A stretch of 9,649 nt of DNA from Actinobacteria bacterium UBA3120 (GTDB lineage: Bacteria > Actinomycetota > Actinomycetes > S36-B12). Each line of letters starts with the position of its first letter. Positions within the stretch are counted from its first letter, which is position 1. The notes under the pieces are model-generated. The model had not been told where the DNA came from. It ran no database searches and worked only from the letters and a program-made list of their open reading frames with translations. The stretch covers positions 29,444 through 39,092 of the forward strand of contig DEZY01000028.1 of NCBI GenBank assembly GCA_002365735.1. The letters are read 5' to 3'. The position numbers were made by a program, and so were the translations under genes. Positions 7,143 through 9,649 of this stretch are shown here, piece by piece.

Positions 7143-8044
7143 GATTGGCTTCCCTCGCTGGTGGCGGCTTCCTCTGCGGTCAGACCCAAAAAGAGCGCCT
7201 CAAGATCCGGTGCTTTCGAAGATAGTTCATGCAGTTCAAGGGACTGCTCGAATGCTGCCCGCCCGACTGCTTCCAAAGTTGCACCCGTGACAACCACCTC
7301 GCCCGGTTCTGATTCCCGCAGGGACCAGTCCCCCGGGATCGCGAGTTGACCAATGTTCGGACCGCGAACGGTGACTTCAGGGGGACCATTTTCGGTCAAG
7401 GCATTCAATGAACCCTGATACACCAACGACCCTGAACGAATAATGATCACGTCGTCGACCGTTTGTTGGACTTCGGAGAGTACGTGGCTGGAAACTAAAA
7501 CGCTAACCCCTGTGGCGGCTTGCTCGCGCAGGAAGGAGCGCAGCCAGGAAATACCTTCAGGGTCGAGGCCATTTGCCGGCTCATCGAGAATAAGAACCTT
7601 GGGGTCCCCCAACAGAGCGACACCCAGCGCGAGCCTTTGGCGCATGCCCAATGAGTAGCCACCGACCTTGCGATCCGCCGCGGCGGTGAGCCCCACCGTA
7701 TCCAGGACCGCATCAACCCGCGTGCCACTGATCTGGGCCGCGGTAGCGATCATGCGCAGATGATTACGAGCCGTACGGGCCGGGTGAAAGCCACTAGCCT
7801 CCAGGGACGCGCCCACGACGTTAATCGGGTTCGAGATTTCCTGGTACCGAACCCCGTCGATCGTCGCGGTACCCGAAGTGGGGGCAACTAAACCCAACAG
7901 GCAACGCAGGGTCGTGGTTTTTCCGGCTCCGTTGGGACCAAGGAACCCGGTCACTTTTCCGGGCGCCGCCGCGAAGCTCAAATCCCGCACCGCGGTCACC
8001 CCAGACCCAAAACTCTTGTTTAAATGCTCGACAACAATGCTCAT
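7139..8044 (-). CDS. ABC transporter ATP-binding protein (BcrA/DrrA-like)
   Basis: A 301-residue ABC ATPase from the ATG at 8044. It has Walker A GPNGAGKTT (36-44), the signature YSLGMRQRL (130-138), Walker B VLILDEP (150-156) and the switch histidine H187 in VSSHVLSE. The Q-loop region reads GASLEASGFHP with E82 where most ABC proteins have glutamine, common in this exporter subfamily. After about 210 there is an accessory C-terminal domain (to 301), usual for drug- or bacteriocin-type ATPases. A TTG two codons upstream (8050) would add two residues. The ATG is preferred because a -10 element lies exactly 6 nt before it and no Shine-Dalgarno exists for either. It overlaps the permease gene by 4 nt and is divergent from glnA across 123 nt. 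Confidence 0.92.
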   Translation of the reverse strand: MSIVVEHLNKSFGSGVTAVRDLSFAAAPGKVTGFLGPNGAGKTTTLRCLLGLVAPTSGTATIDGVRYQEISNPINVVGASLEASGFHPARTARNHLRMIATAAQISGTRVDAVLDTVGLTAAADRKVGGYSLGMRQRLALGVALLGDPKVLILDEPANGLDPEGISWLRSFLREQAATGVSVLVSSHVLSEVQQTVDDVIIIRSGSLVYQGSLNALTENGPPEVTVRGPNIGQLAIPGDWSLRESEPGEVVVTGATLEAVGRAAFEQSLELHELSSKAPDLEALFLGLTAEEAATSEGSQS

Positions 8045-8056
8045 ATGCAAATATTA
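8045..8056 (-). promoter_or_regulatory. Probable leaderless promoter -10 element of the ABC-RDD operon
   Basis: On the minus strand TAATAT (8056 down to 8051) matches the -10 consensus TANNNT. It is followed by 6 nt (TTGCAT) and the ATG at 8044, so transcription should begin at the start codon. No Shine-Dalgarno is present. The matching -35 position (about 8074-8079) has no consensus and falls inside the putative GlnR operator. Confidence 0.6.
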
Positions 8057-8067
8057 GCCGGCATCAG

Positions 8068-8105
8068 TTAACACGTTGGTAACAGAGGGGATACTCCACC
8101 GATAC
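8068..8105 (+). promoter_or_regulatory. Putative GlnR operator, four half-sites in 11-bp register
   Basis: Four pentamers are spaced by exactly 6 nt: TTAAC (8068-8072), GTAAC (8079-8083), GATAC (8090-8094) and GATAC (8101-8105). This equals three successive AC-n9-AC steps, the pattern described for GlnR in Streptomyces (gTnAC-n6-GaAAC repeated) and mycobacteria. It lies immediately upstream of the glnA -10 and covers the -35 region, as expected for activation by an OmpR-type regulator. Site 1 is also 12 nt from the divergent ABC promoter -10. Recognition is by eye; binding is inferred. Confidence 0.6.
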
Positions 8106-8115
8106 CCGTCTTGCC

Positions 8116-8121
8116 TAGACT
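8116..8121 (+). promoter_or_regulatory. Candidate glnA promoter -10
   Basis: TAGACT fits the TAnnnT actinobacterial -10. It would give a transcription start near 8128 and a 40-nt leader. The -35 position (8093-8098) is non-consensus and overlaps the last two half-sites of the putative GlnR operator, consistent with an activator-dependent promoter. Confidence 0.45.
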
Positions 8122-8133
8122 TGTGTTCTCAAT

Positions 8134-8151
8134 GGTTCCCGAATAGGAACC
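8134..8151 (+). repeat. Perfect inverted repeat in the glnA leader
   Basis: GGTTCC (8134-8139) and GGAACC (8146-8151) form a 6-bp stem around the loop CGAATA, ending 5 nt before the AGGAGG ribosome-binding site. No U-tract follows, so it is not a classical terminator. It could be a leader hairpin that affects translation or stability, or a dyad protein-binding site. Confidence 0.55.
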
Positions 8152-8156
8152 CTTAC

Positions 8157-8162
8157 AGGAGG
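8157..8162 (+). promoter_or_regulatory. Ribosome-binding site of glnA
   Basis: AGGAGG is a consensus Shine-Dalgarno 5 nt before the ATG at 8168. It is the strongest in the window and fits a highly expressed gene. Confidence 0.85.
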
Positions 8163-8167
8163 TTGGC

Positions 8168-9589
8168 ATGTTCACAACGAGCTCGGAAGTTCTCGACTTC
8201 ATCAAGAAAGAAAACGTCGAGTTCGTCGATGTGCGCTTCATGGACCTACCCGGTGTCATGCAGCACTTCAACGTCCCGGTGGGTTCATTCACCGTTGACG
8301 CTTTTGAAGAAGGCCTCATGTTTGACGGTTCCTCAATCCGCGGTTTCCAAGCGATCCACGAGTCCGACATGAAACTCGTTCCCGATCCCAGCACCGCCTA
8401 CATTGACCCGTTCCGCCCCGCCAAGACCCTGATCATCAACTTCTCGATCCTGGACCCGTTCACGAACGAGCCGTACGCCCGCGACCCACGCAACGTGGCC
8501 TCGCGCGCTGAAACCTATTTGAAGTCAACCGGGATTGCCGACACGGCCTATTTTGGCCCCGAAGCTGAATTCTATGTTTTTGATGACGTCCGGTTTGAAA
8601 CCAATCAGCATTCGGGGTACTACTACATCGACTCCGTTGAAGGTGCGTGGAATACCGGTCGAGTAGAAGAAGGTGGCAACCGGGGCTACAAGACCCGTTA
8701 CAAGGGTGGCTACTTCCCCGTTCCCCCCGTTGATCACTTCGCTGACATCCGGGACGACATGGTCATCAAGTTGCAGCAGGTCGGGCTCAAAGTCGAGCGT
8801 TCCCACCATGAAGTAGGAACTGCGGGCCAGGGCGAAATCAACTACACATTCGATACCCTAAAATCTTCTGCCGATGACCTGATGAAGTTCAAGTACGTGG
8901 TGAAAAATGTGGCTTGGGCTCACGGCAAGACGGCCACCTTCATGCCCAAACCCGTGTTCGCCGATAACGGCAGCGGCATGCACGTGCACCAAAGCCTCTG
9001 GAGAGGCGGCAATCCCCTGTTTTTCGGCGAAGGCACCTACGCCAACCTTTCCCAGACTGCCCGCTGGTACATCGGTGGACTTCTGAAGCACGCCCCCAGC
9101 TTCCTGGCCTTCACCAATCCCACCACCAACAGCTACAAGCGGCTGGTGCCAGGCTTCGAAGCCCCGGTGAACCTGGTTTATTCCCAGGGCAATCGCTCCG
9201 CCGCGGTCCGCATTCCGCTCACCGGGCCGAGCCCTAAGGCCAAGCGCCTGGAATTCCGCTCCGGCGATGCCCTGTCCAACCCCTACCTCGGCTTCGCGGC
9301 CATGTTGATGGCCGGCATCGATGGCATCAAGAATCAAATCGACCCGGGCGATGGCACCGATGTTGATCTGTTCGAGCTCTCCCCAGAGGAATTGGCCCGC
9401 ATCTCCACTGTGCCGGCCTCACTGAATGGTGCCCTTGAGGCCCTCGATGCAGACAAGGATTACCTGCTAGCTGGTGGCGTCTTCACCGAAGACTTCATCA
9501 ACAATTGGATAACCCTTAAATACGAGGAGGTGCAGCAGCTGCGCCAGCGGCCCCACCCCCACGAGTTCGTGATGTACTACGACGCTTGA
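8168..9589 (+). CDS. glnA: Glutamine synthetase type I (GSI-beta like), adenylylation tyrosine replaced by Phe
   Basis: This enzyme makes glutamine from glutamate, ammonia and ATP in the cytoplasm as a dodecamer. The 473-residue protein is full length for the GSI-beta class. Visible active-site elements are the latch D53 in [10 protein letters not shown], the metal ligands E132 and E134 in [11 protein letters not shown]215 in [15 protein letters not shown]272 in DNGSGMHVH (preceded by KPVFA, where the usual Gly is Ala265), [13 protein letters not shown], the loop NRSAAVRIP (R343) and RLEFRSGD. From memory the sequence is close to M. tuberculosis GlnA1. The adenylylation region reads [11 protein letters not shown], where other GSI-beta enzymes have DLYELPPEE; F402 (TTC at 9371-9373) replaces the modified Tyr. 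Start and Shine-Dalgarno are unambiguous. The upstream region holds a putative GlnR operator. Glycine codon use changes within the gene: the 5' half is mixed, the 3' half mainly GGC. Confidence 0.98.
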   Translation: MFTTSSEVLDFIKKENVEFVDVRFMDLPGVMQHFNVPVGSFTVDAFEEGLMFDGSSIRGFQAIHESDMKLVPDPSTAYIDPFRPAKTLIINFSILDPFTNEPYARDPRNVASRAETYLKSTGIADTAYFGPEAEFYVFDDVRFETNQHSGYYYIDSVEGAWNTGRVEEGGNRGYKTRYKGGYFPVPPVDHFADIRDDMVIKLQQVGLKVERSHHEVGTAGQGEINYTFDTLKSSADDLMKFKYVVKNVAWAHGKTATFMPKPVFADNGSGMHVHQSLWRGGNPLFFGEGTYANLSQTARWYIGGLLKHAPSFLAFTNPTTNSYKRLVPGFEAPVNLVYSQGNRSAAVRIPLTGPSPKAKRLEFRSGDALSNPYLGFAAMLMAGIDGIKNQIDPGDGTDVDLFELSPEELARISTVPASLNGALEALDADKDYLLAGGVFTEDFINNWITLKYEEVQQLRQRPHPHEFVMYYDA

Positions 9590-9598
9590 GCAGGCGCC

Positions 9599-9630
9599 GG
9601 TGGGCAATAACGCAGGTGGGCGATAGCGCT
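9599..9630 (+). repeat. Two tandem copies of an imperfect 16-bp repeat after glnA
   Basis: GGTGGGCAATAACGCA (9599-9614) is followed directly by GGTGGGCGATAGCGCT (9615-9630), with 13 of 16 bases identical. It begins 10 nt after the glnA stop. The window ends soon after, so further copies may exist beyond it. Confidence 0.6.
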
Positions 9631-9637
9631 TGCCTGC
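9612..9637 (+). terminator. Possible weak hairpin terminator after glnA
   Basis: GCAGG (9612-9616) can pair with CCTGC (9633-9637). The stem can extend inward through G-U pairs and a GC/GC pair to a loop near 9622-9627. CAGGC (9591-9595) could pair instead with GCCTG (9632-9636). There is no U-run within the few bases after it, so intrinsic termination is doubtful. Confidence 0.25.
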
Positions 9638-9649
9638 AGTTGCTTTGCG

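Noticed and set aside
6378..8044. Bacteriocin or lantibiotic immunity transporter
   Set aside because: The ATPase resembles that broad family, but there is no precursor peptide, modification enzyme, sensor kinase or response regulator nearby, so the specific call is unsupported.
8858..9337. Minus-strand open frame of 159 codons inside glnA
   Set aside because: Its composition (Gly, Ala, His-rich) is what the complement of GC-rich glnA codons gives; no motif or promoter supports it.
9440..9480. Tyrosine in DYLLAGGVF as a relocated adenylylation site in GlnA
   Set aside because: This Tyr aligns with a position outside the adenylylation loop (M. tuberculosis also has Tyr there in EYLTEGGVF), so it does not replace the lost one.
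1..9649. CRISPR array, tRNA/rRNA, insertion sequence, phage or defence genes
   Set aside because: No repeat-spacer pattern, cloverleaf, transposase motif or phage gene was found on either strand.

Overview
The window is a chromosomal housekeeping segment from a member of the Actinomycetota, probably class Actinomycetes. The base composition is moderate (mid-50s % GC by eye), and GTG starts, short overlaps and leaderless-type promoters are present. The gene order is the best lineage evidence. E2 acyltransferase, a TIGR01777 epimerase-like protein, lipB, lipA, a DUF4191 membrane protein, an RDD membrane protein and type I glutamine synthetase follow the order known from Mycobacterium tuberculosis (dlaT, Rv2216, lipB, lipA, Rv2219, Rv2219A, glnA1). 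Genus cannot be fixed from the sequence alone.

Layout. Positions 1-5241 hold six plus-strand genes with gaps of 2 and 6 nt and overlaps of 14, 4 and 4 nt, almost certainly one operon: the 3' part of the E2 gene (sucB/dlaT), a TIGR01777 NAD(P)-binding protein, an FAD-dependent amine-oxidase-like enzyme, lipB, lipA and a stand-alone MOSC-domain protein. A DUF4191 gene follows (5273-5950) with its own apparent leaderless promoter. Positions 5983-8044 hold a minus-strand operon: ABC ATPase, ABC-2 permease and RDD protein, each pair joined by a 4-nt start/stop overlap. Its promoter is divergent from glnA (8168-9589, plus strand). The 123-bp divergent region is the regulatory centre of the window. 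Three additions break up the canonical block: the FAD enzyme before lipB, the MOSC protein after lipA, and the ABC pair between RDD and glnA.

How the genes work together. LipB transfers octanoate to apo-proteins and LipA inserts the sulfurs, giving the lipoyl cofactor that the E2 protein of the same operon carries. GlnA assimilates ammonium. Its upstream region has four half-sites with exact 11-bp spacing (AC-n9-AC), the architecture of a GlnR operator. The tyrosine that GlnE adenylylates in GSI-beta enzymes is a phenylalanine here (F402). Together these suggest a glutamine synthetase controlled by transcription and not by adenylylation.

No tRNA, rRNA, CRISPR array, insertion sequence or phage gene was seen. 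No wholly new system is evident. The notable points are the altered nitrogen-control logic, the non-canonical members of the lipoate operon, and the shared divergent control region. No gene-free stretch exceeds 123 bp.
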